Of a stretch of DNA of 64,000 nt, positions 55,429-64,000 are shown piece by piece; the stretch's first letter is position 1, and each line of letters begins with the position of its first letter. The translations under genes and the position numbers were made by a program. The notes under the pieces were generated by a model that made no database searches, was not told the origin of the DNA, and saw only the letters and a list, made by a program, of their open reading frames with translations. The DNA is from Bradyrhizobium sp. 164 (GTDB taxonomy: Bacteria > Pseudomonadota > Alphaproteobacteria > Rhizobiales > Xanthobacteraceae), in the NCBI RefSeq assembly GCF_023073715.1, contig NZ_JADPKA010000028.1:156545-220544 (forward strand), written 5' to 3'.

Positions 55429-56339
55429 CTCTGCTCGAAAAGGGCTTCGGGAATCCGGTCAGGCCGGGCACCACACAATAGCGGAGGCGCCAACGACGAG
55501 GTACCGAAAAACCGGGCGATTCACGGCGTTTTCGGCTCATGTCGGTTCGATCGAGCCGGGACGCGGGCGTCGGGTCGCGCCTGTCGCTCGTCACCTGTCC
55601 GGTGGCGCGGGGCTCGGGACGCTGCGGGATGACGACTGGCTCCGGATCGGAAGTCGTCTCGCAATCTCGTCCTTGTCGTCCATCGCGAGCGCCGGTCTTT
55701 TGGGGGTCTCTCGCGCTGACGACTTGAAGCCGGCTCGGATCGACCGAATGGCTGGCGTCGCGCTTTGCGTCTGTTCTTCCCGCCTCGCTCAGCGGGCGCC
55801 GTGCGACGGCGACGACTATCCCTTTCAAGAACTAGATCCTGCGTCGACGCCACAAGCCACCCGGGCGAACGAACGCCGCTTCTGGCGAAGGTGCCGCAAG
55901 ATGTCGTTCAGCGTCATCGCGTTCAGCAGCGTTCATGCGGACTTGATCTAGGGCGGGCGTCCAAAGCAATTCCTTTGGCCGATGCGCCCGGATGGCTCCT
56001 AACGTTCGCCGGAGTTTGACCGCGCTCATCCGCGACGCGATCATTTCCCGGCGTCGCGCCGACGTGCCGGGCCGCCTTCGATCCGTAGTGGGAAACCGAA
56101 AACGCTGGCGACAAGGAAGGGCCGTGATGCGGTCTTTTGTTCCGCATTGTATCGACGTTTTGAACGAAATTTCGCGGCCCCACCATACCCGCTGCAAAGG
56201 GAACTCACCGCTGGCACCCTGCGTTGGCCAAGTGTACTTCTACAGCCGCCGGGGGCCGTCAAGAAAGTCGAGCAACTGACGTCGGCCTGATCGCCGTGTC
56301 CTTCGGACGCCATTCCTTGGTTGGTGTCCTCCTTCCGGG
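55429..56339. other. About 900 bp, gene-poor, with a short Ku-like scrap
   Basis: No complete gene. On the plus strand, 55570-55605 encodes SRLSLVTCPVA, nearly identical at DNA level over about 30 bases to the start of the Ku gene at 62.5 kb (LRLSLVTCPVA). Nothing else of Ku is recognisable here. The remaining frames on both strands are Arg/Ser/Pro rich without motifs. Confidence 0.3.
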
Positions 56340-58575
56340 ATGTGGCATCCGCACATTTGGTCGATGATCGAAGATGACGACCTCGCAAGCGCGCCCGATG
56401 AAATCAGCGCGGCCCAGTGGCGTCAGATCGTCAATGGCGCGACTGATACGGCCATCATCAGCACCGATGAACGCGGACTCGTCACCAGCTGGAATACCGG
56501 CGCAAGCCGGATCCTTGGCTGGAGCAAACCCGAAATGCTTGGCAAGTCCTTGGAACGGATCTTTGCCGCAGATGCTGGCCAGGCGCAGTTGCGCAAAGAA
56601 ATGGAAGACGCCACCGCGCACGGCAGGGGCGGCGGCGAGGAAGGCTGGCGCGTGCGAAAAGACGGGAGCCGCTTCTGGGCGGTTGGAGAACTGAGTCCGA
56701 TCCGCGAGGGCGGAAAGATCGTCGGTTTCGTAAAGATCCTACGCGACCGCACCATCCAGCGAGACACCGAGGAGATGATCCGTGAAGAGCGGCATTCGCT
56801 CGAAGTGCTCAATCGCGCCGGATCGGCCCTCGCGCTCGAGACGGATCTCCAGCGCCTGGTGCAAATCGTAACGGATGCGGGCGTCGAACTCAGCGGTGCC
56901 GAGTTTAAGGCGTTTTTCTACAACCTCACCAACGAGGCCGGCGAAAGCTACATGCTCTACACGCTTTCGGGAGCGCCGCTGGAGGCATTTTCGAAGTTTC
57001 CGATGCCGCGAAATACCGAAGTGTTCGCGCCCACCTTCAACGGCGAGGGCATCGTGCGCTCCGACGATATCACCAAGAATCCCCGCTATGGCAAGAATGC
57101 GCCGCGTCGAGGCATGCCTGAAGGCCATCTGCCCGTCCGGAGCTATCTCGCCGTTCCCGTGATTTCGCGGACGGGGGACGTGATCGGAGGCTTGTTCTTT
57201 GGCCACGGCAAGCCCGGCGTCTTTTCGGAGCGCTCCGAGCGGAGCCTCTCGGGGCTCGCCGCCGAAGCGGCCGTGGCAATCGACAATGTCCGTCTTTCCC
57301 AGGCGTCGCACCGCGAAATCGCAGAACGCAAGCGCGCCCAGGAGGCGCTCGTCGAGTTGAACGCAACGCTGGAAAAGCAGGTGATTGAGCGCACCGAACA
57401 GCTCAAGCGCAACGAGGAGGCGCTGCGGCAGTCCCAAAAGATGGAAGCGGTGGGGCAGTTGACGGGCGGGGTCGCTCACGACTTCAACAACCTCCTCCAG
57501 GTGATCATGGGAAATCTCGACACGCTGCAGCGTAATGTTCCTTCGGATTCGGCGCATCTGCAGCGCGCCGTGCGTCACGCGATGAATGGCGCCCAGCGGG
57601 CGGCCGCGCTTACGCAGCGCCTTCTCGCGTTCTCGCGTCGCCAGCCCCTCGATCCCAAGCCGATCGACGTGAACGTTCTGGTCAACGGGCTTTCCGAGAT
57701 GGTCCATCGCACGCTCGGCGAGACGATCGCCGTGGAGACCGTGCTCGGCGCCGGGTTGTGGCGCGTGGAAGCCGACCCCAATGAGCTCGAGGCCGCCATC
57801 CTCAATCTCGCCGTCAACGCTCGCGATGCCATGCCAAATGGGGGAAGGCTAACACTTGAGACCGGTAACGCTCACATCGACGAGGCCTACGTCGCGGCTC
57901 ATAGGGAAGTGGTGGCCGGCCAGTACGTCGTCATATCGGTCACCGATACCGGCGTTGGCATGGACCGGCAGACCGTGGCGCAAGCGTTCGAGCCCTTCTT
58001 CACGACGAAACCTGTAGGCAAAGGCACGGGACTTGGGGCTCAGCCAAGTGTATGGCTTCGTCAAGCAGTCGGGTGGTCATGTGAAAATCTATTCGGAGCT
58101 TGGGCAGGGCACCACCGTCAAAATTTACCTGCCTCGCCTGTTAGGCGACTCGTCGGATGACACCACACCTGATGAGACGCTCAATCCGGAGGCGACCCAA
58201 GAAGAGACCATTCTCGTCGTCGAGGATGACGACGACGTCAGAGCCTACTCTGTCGACAGCCTCCGCGAGCTCGGCTATCGCGTGCTGGAGCCCCATGATG
58301 GGCCGGCGGCTCTACGGATTCTAGACCGGCAACCCCGAGTGGATCTCCTGTTTACGGACGTCGTCCTACCGGGCGGTATGACGGGCGCGCAGGTCGCCGC
58401 TCAAGCCAGAGCCATCCGCCCCTCCTTGAAAGTGCTGTTCACTACCGGATATGCCCGCAACTCGATCATCCATCACGGCCGGCTGGATAAGGGCGTGCAG
58501 TTGATCGTCAAGCCCTTCAGCTTCAATGAACTGGCCGCCAAGGTCCGCGACGTGATGGATCAAGTCGAAAACTGA
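56340..58575 (+). pseudogene. PAS-GAF hybrid histidine kinase with C-terminal receiver, one-base frameshift
   Basis: First frame: PAS (20-140, ATDTAIISTDERGLVTSWN), GAF (165-315), coiled coil, HisKA with His380 (GGVAHDFNNLLQ), N box NLAVNARDAMPNG, G1 DTGVGMD, then GKGTGLGAQP. The family would read GTGLGLSQVYGFVKQSGGH; this continues in another frame from 58033 with the end of the ATPase and a receiver (LVVEDDDDV, LLFTDVVLPGG, KPFSF). Removing one G from GGGG at about 58036 restores a 744-residue protein. A homopolymer sequencing error is possible. As it stands, two products would be separate. No TM helix; a cytoplasmic sensor. Confidence 0.8.
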
Positions 58576-58723
58576 GCGATGGCGCGCAGCAGAACAAGTT
58601 GGCTTCTGAACTCCAGCGCTTCCAAAGCCGCCTTCATCGATGACGCCGACGACCTCTGCCGTGACACGACAAGGATGATCATCGGCATCGAGCATTGGCC
58701 GCTGCGGCACCGATCGGGTCGCG

Positions 58724-58930
58724 TCAGCGCGGCGGCCGACGCTCGCGGGCGAGCCAGCCCACCGCATTTGATTTCATGGGATCAACCGCGATCGTAACCT
58801 TTTCCGTCCTGCCGCAGGTAGAGCACTCGAACGTGCGCTCTTCGAATCCTCGCTCGCCGGAAGAGATACGCGAGAGCGCGAGCGCGTGCTTGCACACCGG
58901 GCACATCGGACGATCGTTTAGGGACTCCAT
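58724..58930 (-). CDS. Small zinc-ribbon protein
   Basis: 68 residues with two Cys pairs, CPVC (N-terminal) and CSTC (FECSTCGRTEKVTIAVDP), forming a zinc ribbon. The ATG at 58930 has GAGG nine bases upstream. Similar short proteins are common in Bradyrhizobium. The first of a run of small genes that extends to 62.2 kb; function unknown. Confidence 0.7.
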   Translation of the reverse strand: MESLNDRPMCPVCKHALALSRISSGERGFEERTFECSTCGRTEKVTIAVDPMKSNAVGWLARERRPPR

Positions 58931-59172
58931 GCGTCTGGCCTCGAAGGCACAACATCGCAGGCGCCCCGGAAGGACGGTTCGACTCTGGCGCCCGGAGGAG
59001 GCCGCCGCCTTTGGCTATCCTCGCGGGCGCTGGTTCTTAATAGCGGGTCGTGAGACCTTTGGCTGTCCGCGACAGGCGCCGTAGTTCAACGGCGGGCGAC
59101 GGTCCCTGCAGTCCAATAGGGTGGCAAGGTTATCGTTCCTTCGATCTGCCCCGCCGCTCGTCGATCTGTGGT

Positions 59173-59362
59173 TCACGCGGTAGCCGCCGCCCGCCCGGCG
59201 TCGGTGATGCGATACTCGATATCTCCGGATGGAAGTGGTTCGGTCCAGGAGACCCAGCTCCACGAGCCGCGCCACGATTTCGTGGTCGAACGTCGGCGGG
59301 CTGACCCAGGATTCGCCGAGGAGCTTCCTCAAAAAATCGCGCTCCAGATCGGTCAGCTCCAT
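59173..59362 (-). pseudogene. Small winged-helix-like protein, frameshifted
   Basis: The frame starts MELTDLERDFLRKLLG and VSPPTFDHEIVARLVELGLL, a typical winged-helix start, then shifts near LLDRTTSI; the expected end (SGDIEYRITDAGRAAATA, stop at 59173) lies in another frame. One indel breaks a protein of about 62 residues. The frame as it stands reads on to 59015 with an unrelated Arg-rich tail. Confidence 0.6.
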
Positions 59363-59514
59363 CCTCGAACTCCGCTCGCCGGCCCGCACGCATTGCGGCG
59401 CATCATCCGATCCGGCCGCTCTATCCTGGAGATCAACATTTCGCCGCTGATTGTGCCGGGAACGGAGGCATGGTGGCCTGGTTGACTTCCGAAGGCAACA
59501 TCCAGGAGGTCAAC

Positions 59515-59877
59515 ATGGCCATGGAAGATCGCGAGACGTTCAGCCTGATCGGCAGCGACAAGGTGGAGGGCACGAACGTGTACGGGGCCGACGGGGAAAA
59601 GGTCGGCTACATCGAGCGCGTCATGATCGACAAGGTCAGCGGCAAGGTGTCGTACGCGGTGCTCAGCTTCGGTGGTCTGCTCGGCATCGGCGACGATCAC
59701 TATCCGCTGCCCTGGCAGGCGTTGAAATACGACACCAATCTCGGCGGCTACGTCACCGGCATCACCCAGGACCAGCTCCGCGGCGCCCCGAAATACGCCG
59801 ACGAGAGCAGTTGGAATTGGAGCGACCCGGCGACCACGCGCTCGGTGAACGCCTATTACGGTGTGCCGGTGGCTTAA
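59515..59877 (+). CDS. PRC-barrel domain protein
   Basis: 120 residues: a PRC barrel (LIGSDKVEGTNVYGADGEKV, GYIERVMIDKVSGKVSYAVL, DDHYPLPWQALKYDTN) and a C-terminal tail (SWNWSDPATTRSVNAYYGVP). The ATG at 59515 follows AGGAGG by six bases, preferred over an earlier ATG at 59470. PRC-barrel proteins of this size are common in Rhizobiales stress loci; partner unknown. Confidence 0.8.
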   Translation: MAMEDRETFSLIGSDKVEGTNVYGADGEKVGYIERVMIDKVSGKVSYAVLSFGGLLGIGDDHYPLPWQALKYDTNLGGYVTGITQDQLRGAPKYADESSWNWSDPATTRSVNAYYGVPVA

Positions 59878-59994
59878 CACGGCGCACTTTGGTGCCTGGC
59901 TGGCTGACGGCGGAGATCGCTCTTCCGCCGGACCCCGGACCAACGCACCGCCGCATGCGAGACGACCCGGCTCGGTCGCCGAGGAGACTTGAAA

Positions 59995-60371
59995 GTGAGG
60001 GATGCCGTTCGTGTTTTAGTGGTGGAGGATGAAGCTCTCATCGCAAGCTTCGTCGAGGACGCCTTGTCCGATGGCGGTTTCGAGACCTGCTCGGTCCATT
60101 CGGGGGAGGCGGCACTGTCCACGTTTCGGGACGGCCGCGAGGGATGTCGGGTCCTGCTGACCGACGTCAACCTGGGTGACGGCATAGCGGCTGGGAGTTG
60201 GCGCAGCAGATCAGGGAAATCACGCCTGGCTTTCCGGTGGTCTACATGACGAGCGCCAGCGCGCCTGACTGGCAATCGCACGGCGTCGAAGGCAGCGTCC
60301 TGATTCAGAAGCCCTTTGCGCCGGCGCAATTGGCTGCCGTCGTCTCGCAGCTACTCGCTGCGGGGGTCTAG
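59995..60371 (+). pseudogene. Single-domain response regulator, frameshifted
   Basis: Receiver fold: VLVVEDEALIASFVEDAL, LLTDVNLGDG with the acceptor Asp, then a shift near 60190, after which WELAQQIREITPGFPVVYMT and VLIQKPFAPAQLAAVV (conserved Lys) complete the domain. The GTG at 59995 is preceded by GAGGAG by eight bases. One indel breaks a protein of about 125 residues. The unshifted frame ends at 60249. Confidence 0.7.
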
Positions 60372-60429
60372 CCGGCTGAACCGTGGTTGTTGCGAGCTTC
60401 CGATCGTTCGGCCGAGCCCGCAACGGTGG

Positions 60430-60651
60430 CTATGTCTTGGCCGTGGATGCGGCCGCGGCGCGAGCCGCTGCTACCGCCATCCAGTCCCGCAACAGTCCCT
60501 TGTCCTCTTTGGAAAACGACGCCCGCCGCTTGAGGTCCTCGAACGTGTCATCGGGATGGCATCGCTCGAAATCCTCTCTGACCAGCGACTCGAGGTAGGT
60601 TCGATCCTCGGTGCTGCCTGAATCCAAATGCTGGCGCGAAGCGATCCTCAT
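60430..60651 (-). CDS. Small hypothetical protein
   Basis: 73 residues, helical and charged (DRTYLESLVREDFERCHPDD, FEDLKRRASFSKEDKGLLRD), with an Ala-rich end. The ATG at 60651 follows GAGGGGACAACC, a good ribosome site. I recall similar short cytoplasmic proteins in Bradyrhizobium. No function known. Confidence 0.65.
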   Translation of the reverse strand: MRIASRQHLDSGSTEDRTYLESLVREDFERCHPDDTFEDLKRRASFSKEDKGLLRDWMAVAAARAAAASTAKT

Positions 60652-60720
60652 GGTTGTCCCCTCGGCGCACGCAGTCGAAGGCTGCCCGGATGCGGCACAA
60701 CGGCAAGAGCGATCGTTAGT

Positions 60721-60966
60721 TCACGAACAGATTGGTCCGGATCGACCCAAGGGCCGCTCGGCCATTGTTGCGACCGCGGCCGCCGTGAGGCCGGTCGGCC
60801 GCTGAATTCCTGCAGGGCACGCCGGCTTCGGTATCCGCCCCTTGCCGCCGCACTTCGTGCAACGGCCCGGAAAGATCCTGCGACCGGGTTCGGTGTCGCG
60901 CGCTGACTGGTGCCCAGCGCCATTGCAGGCGTCGCACTTGACCTCGGCGGAGCCGCCTTTCCTCAT
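60721..60966 (-). CDS. Small DnaJ-type zinc-finger protein
   Basis: 81 residues with two CxxCxGxG-like repeats (CDACNGAGHQ and CTKCGGKGRI) separated by 20 residues, as in DnaJ Cys-rich domains, and a Pro/Ala-rich C-terminus. The ATG overlaps the stop of the upstream small gene by four bases. No J domain is present. It may bind zinc or unfolded protein; inferred from the motif alone. Confidence 0.65.
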   Translation of the reverse strand: MRKGGSAEVKCDACNGAGHQSARDTEPGRRIFPGRCTKCGGKGRIPKPACPAGIQRPTGLTAAAVATMAERPLGRSGPICS

Positions 60967-61160
60967 GCTTCGCCCGGGCCGGAAAAGTGGGTCGCCGGCG
61001 CCGTGGTGCGCGGCGGCGGCAGGGGCCGGGCGCTCGCGCCGGGTTTGCTCTTGGCGTCGTACCTCTTGGCGAGGTCGAGCAGCCGTCTTCGTGTGAACGG
61101 GTCCGCTCTTTCCGCAAGATCGCGCGCCCTCTGCGCGAAACCACTGTAGAACTCTTCCAT
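60963..61160 (-). CDS. Small hypothetical protein
   Basis: 65 residues: MEEFYSGFAQRARDLAERAD, FTRRRLLDLAKRYDAKSK, then a Pro/Ala tail. The ATG at 61160 is preceded by GGGGTGG; ATGs seven codons earlier have no site. Coupled to the zinc-finger gene downstream. I recall the same type of short gene in other Bradyrhizobium genomes; function unknown. Confidence 0.6.
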   Translation of the reverse strand: MEEFYSGFAQRARDLAERADPFTRRRLLDLAKRYDAKSKPGASARPLPPPRTTAPATHFSGPGEA

Positions 61161-61278
61161 GACGCCACCCCACATCATCACCGAAGCTGGATTTGATTGG
61201 GTGGCGCGGCTCGCGTCAAGAGCTCGCTTGTGTCCGCGTGGCCATCGAGAATAGGCTAAGGGCGGCGGGGGAAGCCAG

Positions 61279-61461
61279 ATGTCGCTGCTGCATCAAATCC
61301 GGAAGTCGTGCCCTCACTGCGGGCGGCCTATGAAGCTCGTCCGCGACGAGGTCGCCAATGGCGGGGAGCGCTACGTCTGCCCCGATTGCGACGACGATCC
61401 GCTGCACGATCCCGCCGCCCGTAAGTGGGTGGACGGGCCGCTGCGGCCGCCGGCGAAATAG
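61279..61461 (+). CDS. Small zinc-ribbon protein
   Basis: 60 residues with CPHCGRPM and CPDCDDDP forming a zinc ribbon, basic N-terminus and Pro-rich end. The start follows GGCGGGGGAAG. Probably cytoplasmic; no partner known. Confidence 0.65.
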   Translation: MSLLHQIRKSCPHCGRPMKLVRDEVANGGERYVCPDCDDDPLHDPAARKWVDGPLRPPAK

Positions 61462-61559
61462 TGCCCGGCAGAATCGGCCCGGCCCTCGCAGAGTCGAGAC
61501 TGGCAGGATCGTCGCGGGCGCACCAACTTGTCTGTAGATGCCAAGCATGGGGAGGCGCG

Positions 61560-61727
61560 ATGTCGACGCTCGCAAAGCTGCTCTCGCGGAAGCAGGCGCT
61601 CCTGGAGCGACTGGAGAGCGATCCTGGGCCCAACGAGCGGGAGGAAATCCAGGTATTGCTCGCCCAGATCGAGACCGCGCTGAACTTGCTGGAGCCGAGA
61701 GATGCCGCCGGTTCGAGCGACGAATGA
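61560..61727 (+). CDS. Small coiled-coil protein
   Basis: 55 residues, nearly all one helix (LAKLLSRKQALLERLESDPG, EREEIQVLLAQIETALNLL). The ATG at 61560 follows GGGGAGGCGCG closely. No family recognised. Confidence 0.6.
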   Translation: MSTLAKLLSRKQALLERLESDPGPNEREEIQVLLAQIETALNLLEPRDAAGSSDE

Positions 61728-61744
61728 AGCGAAGTCGCCGCCCG

Positions 61745-61992
61745 TCAGAGCGCGCTCAGATCGTCCGGCACGTCGCCGAACTTCCGGATCAGCTTGGCAT
61801 CGCCGAAGTCGCCGGTGGCGGGATCGCCGGTCCGGCTGAAGGCCACCGCCCCGGCGCAGCCGGGCTTCCGTGAGAGCGCTTCGGCGCGCATGACGGCGGC
61901 GTTGGCGCTCAGGCATTCCGTCGCCTCGCCAGGCGCGATGCCGTCGTCGGAAGGGACGAACGCAAAGCGACGTAGTAGGTCACTTCAGACAT
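61745..61992 (-). pseudogene. Small hypothetical protein, frameshifted
   Basis: Starts MSEVTYYVALR, but the protein-like continuation (FVPSDDGIAPGEATECLSA, AVMRAEALSRKPGCAGAVAF, GDFGDAKLIRKFGDVPDDL) is in another frame. One indel near 61955 breaks a protein of about 81 residues. The start overlaps the end of the upstream small gene. Confidence 0.5.
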
Positions 61993-62215
61993 CGGTCTCG
62001 TCCTTGCGCTGGCGCGTCGGCGACAGCCGGCCGCGCGCGTAGCCTGTCGACACTTTCGTCCGGAGCTCTTCGATCTCCGCCTCGAGAAAACCGTTCGCGA
62101 CGATCAGCGCTTTCACCGCCTCCCGTGCCTCCCCACCGCAGACCTGGATGGCCTGGTCGGCGGCAAGCTCGAGGTCGCGCTCGGCGGGCGCGGCAGGTCC
62201 TGGTGCGGCGGGCAT
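61985..62215 (-). CDS. Small hypothetical protein
   Basis: 76 residues, acidic and helical (RDLELAADQAIQVCGGEARE, VKALIVANGFLEAEIEELRT), overlapping the start of the next, frameshifted gene by eight bases. No ribosome site stands out. No family recognised. Confidence 0.55.
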   Translation of the reverse strand: MPAAPGPAAPAERDLELAADQAIQVCGGEAREAVKALIVANGFLEAEIEELRTKVSTGYARGRLSPTRQRKDETDV

Positions 62216-62484
62216 GTCGAATGTTCTCTGTTCGTTCGATGGGAGTCAAGGGCCCTCCTGGGCCAAGTCCGCATGCCATCGATCGAATTCGCTCGGCGGA
62301 GAAAGCAGGCCGCGCCCCTTTGCGGCAGATCAAGGAAAAGAAGCCTACAGGAACGGATCGCGAATTCGCCAGGGCCCGCGGCGGCCAAGGCTCTCCCTGA
62401 AATCTTCCTTGCGAGGGCGGTGATGTCGGAACCGGAGGCGGCCATTCGTCTTGAGTCCGGGCGTCTCGAATCGGAGTTCTGCGT

Positions 62485-62966
62485 ATGGCCCCGCGCGCCA
62501 ACTGGAAAGGCTTCCTTCGTCTGTCCCTCGTCACCTGTCCGGTCGCGCTCTACCCAGCCACCTCGGAGAGCGAGAAGATCTCGTTCAACCAGCTCAACCG
62601 GCAGACCGGCCATCGCATCAAGTACCTGAAGGTGGACAGCGATACGGGCGAGGAGGTGCCGAACGAGGGCATCGTCAAGGGCTACGCCTTGGACAAGGAT
62701 ACCTTCATCGAGGTCTCCAAGGAGGAGCTGGAGAACGTGGCGCTGGAGTCCACGAGCACCATCGAGATCGACGAGTTCGTCGACAGGTCCGAGATCGACC
62801 CGCGCTACCTGATCCGCCCCTACTATCTCAGGCCCGACGGCAAGGTCGCCCACGACGCCTTCGCTGTGATCGCGAGGAGATGCTGATGCCGATCGTTGGC
62901 AAGAAGGCGGCGAAGGAGACCGCGGGGAAGAAGCCGGCGGCCAGACCGCAGCGGAAATCGGCGTGA
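62485..62966 (+). pseudogene. Ku (bacterial NHEJ DNA-end-binding protein), internally deleted
   Basis: The first 130 codons are a clean Ku barrel (WKGFLRLSLVTCPVALYPA, FNQLNRQTGHRIKYLKVD, ESTSTIEIDEFVDRSEIDPR, YYLRPDGKVAHDAFAVI). After FAVI, at about 62868, the sequence jumps in another frame to EEMLMPIVGKKAAKETAGKK and ARPQRKSA, the basic C-terminal tail of rhizobial Ku. The 130 or so residues between, including the dimerisation part, are missing. A product of 133 residues ending at 62886 would be non-functional. No ligD gene is in the window. Confidence 0.8.
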
Positions 62967-63212
62967 GCCTAAAATCTTCGCAAACCGCACGCCGCGATCG
63001 ATGACTGGCTGACTAAATTGAAGGCAGCGACGTCGCGTCGCGCGCTGTCCCGTGGCGCTGCGGAGACTTTTTCCGCATAATGGCGCCTGCTTTACTTAAT
63101 CCATCAGTGTCTCAACTGCCATGAGGTTCGACAGTTTGGACCGGCCACCCCTCCGTTCTCGAACACAGCACAGAATCGGCCTGGCCGCCTCGGCCCTGAT
63201 GCGGCAGCCGAG

Positions 63213-63881
63213 ATGGCGCGTATTTTGGACGAGCCGCCGATGTTGCTGTCTGACGTTCTGCAGGGCGATGCCCGCCTGACGCCGAAGTGGGCGCATGGTG
63301 GGCTGAAAGAGGATTACATGCGCGGCGTGACCGGACACATCGCGGTCGGCTGCTACGAAGGACAGCATCAGATATCCTGGCGCATCGAGAACAAACTCCT
63401 GAACTCCAGGACCAACCCGAAAGCGTTCACCCTGATTCCGCAAGGCGTGGACGGCCACTGGAATATTGCAGGTCCCGTCGTGGTTTCACACGTCTATCTC
63501 ACGCAGGAACGCCTTCAGGCGTGCGCCGACGAGGTCGCGGGTGGAAGACGGGTCGAAATTCTGCCGCGCGTGGCTTTCGCCGATCCCGCGGCGGCGGGGC
63601 TGCTCGAGATCCTGAGTCATGAGGCGGAGCGGGACAGCGCATCGTCCAGGCTGTTCGTGGAGCGGGCGATCGACCTTCTGTGCTTGCGGCTGGTCCAAGA
63701 ACATTCCTCGTTTGGCGCTCTGCCTGCTCAGGGCAGGAAAGGTGGGCTTGCCGGTTGGCAAGTGAAGCGTGTGACCGCATTTATGGCCGAAAATCTGAAC
63801 CGCCACATCGGGCTTGACGAACTCGCCGCCCTTGTCGATCTCAGTCGCTTTCACTTCTGCACGGCGTTTCGGCGGTCGACG
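63213..63881 (+). pseudogene. AraC-family regulator interrupted by an insertion
   Basis: The N-terminal domain (LLSDVLQGDARLTPKWAHGG ... WRIENKLLNSRTNPK) leads to the first AraC helix-turn-helix (VTAFMAENLNRHIGLDELAA, LVDLSRFHFCTAFRR). At FRRST, about 63881, homology ends and unrelated sequence begins, so the second half of the DNA-binding domain is missing. The start at 63213 is the first ATG of the frame, but coding may begin upstream in another frame. The frame is still open at the window edge. Confidence 0.65.
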
Positions 63882-64000
63882 TGTCAATCGGCGTTCGACT
63901 GGGGCTCTGACTCATATGTGGAACGGCCCGGGCTGCAAGGTCTTTCTCTGATTGAACAAGGAATGGCGGTGCGGTCATATGTTCGGCCTGTGAACGCGGC
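63882..64000. mobile_element. Probable left end of an insertion sequence (IS21-like)
   Basis: From TGTCAATCGGCGTTC onward, the sequence interrupts an AraC gene and continues to the window end. The terminus resembles those I recall for rhizobial IS21-family elements, which begin TGT and carry TCGGCGTTC repeats. No transposase is visible within 119 bases, and the right end is outside the window. Confidence 0.4.

Noticed and set aside
56739..57707. A 322-codon minus-strand frame
   Set aside because: Antisense to the GAF and HisKA parts of the hybrid kinase.
1..64000. CRISPR arrays, rRNA genes and complete tRNA genes
   Set aside because: No regularly spaced repeats or rRNA-like stretches were seen; the only tRNA-like element is the 3' half at 31391-31442.

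Overview
The window looks like chromosome or accessory-island DNA of a GC-rich alphaproteobacterium close to Bradyrhizobium and other Nitrobacteraceae. This is inferred from high GC at third codon positions and from the gene families present: an Omp25-like plus OprB fusion porin, CHASE3 and FixL-like kinases, an OpgC protein, an NrsF/SigF pair, and short Rhizobiales hypothetical proteins. No rRNA, complete tRNA or CRISPR array was seen.

Layout. 1-2.7 kb: the end of a heavy-metal RND pump operon, beside a broken OmpR-type regulator. 4.5-11.2 kb: two porins flanking a decayed S41 peptidase/COG4705 join and a YkgJ-type protein. 12.6-14.2 kb: a CHASE3 histidine kinase. 14.3-19.4 kb: a LysR-controlled cluster (SDR, MFS, double-domain CMD protein, cupin) ending in a chimeric SDR/TerC gene. 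19.4-22.6 kb: hypothetical genes and an IS1182-type remnant. 22.6-30.5 kb: an OpgC fusion and a 1,968-residue pseudokinase/ATPase/GAF/PAS/histidine kinase. 30.6-34 kb: remnants of two sugar ABC permeases, a tRNA 3' fragment, and a cyclase/ATPase with a deleted TPR tail. 34.5-38.7 kb: a SnoaL-like protein and a PQQ-dehydrogenase/Rieske/small secreted protein group. 39.2-41.7 kb: small membrane proteins, the reciprocal TerC/SDR chimera, and a cyclophilin-like protein. 41.8-54.4 kb: a metal-resistance block with a ZntA-type ATPase, cupin, cytochrome c, CusA/CusB, YtkA-like, Cys-rich and DUF411 proteins, and SigF with its anti-sigma factor NrsF. 54.4-64 kb: a DnaQ-like exonuclease, a frameshifted hybrid kinase, a run of short zinc-ribbon and hypothetical genes, a Ku remnant, and an AraC gene cut by a likely insertion sequence that leaves the window.

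The strongest structural observation is that the two chimeric genes at 14350-15012 and 39971-40636 are reciprocal halves of one SDR and one TerC/YjbE gene. Flipping the roughly 26 kb between them rebuilds both genes and puts the SDR back between the cupin and the cyclophilin-like gene. The best regulatory observation is two copies of a GTAACC-N16-CGAA element sharing a 10-bp -35 region, one upstream of sigF and one upstream of a small exported protein. About fourteen genes carry frameshifts or deletions, while the longest genes are intact, so this region appears to be decaying and rearranged. I did not find a clearly new defence or biosynthetic system.
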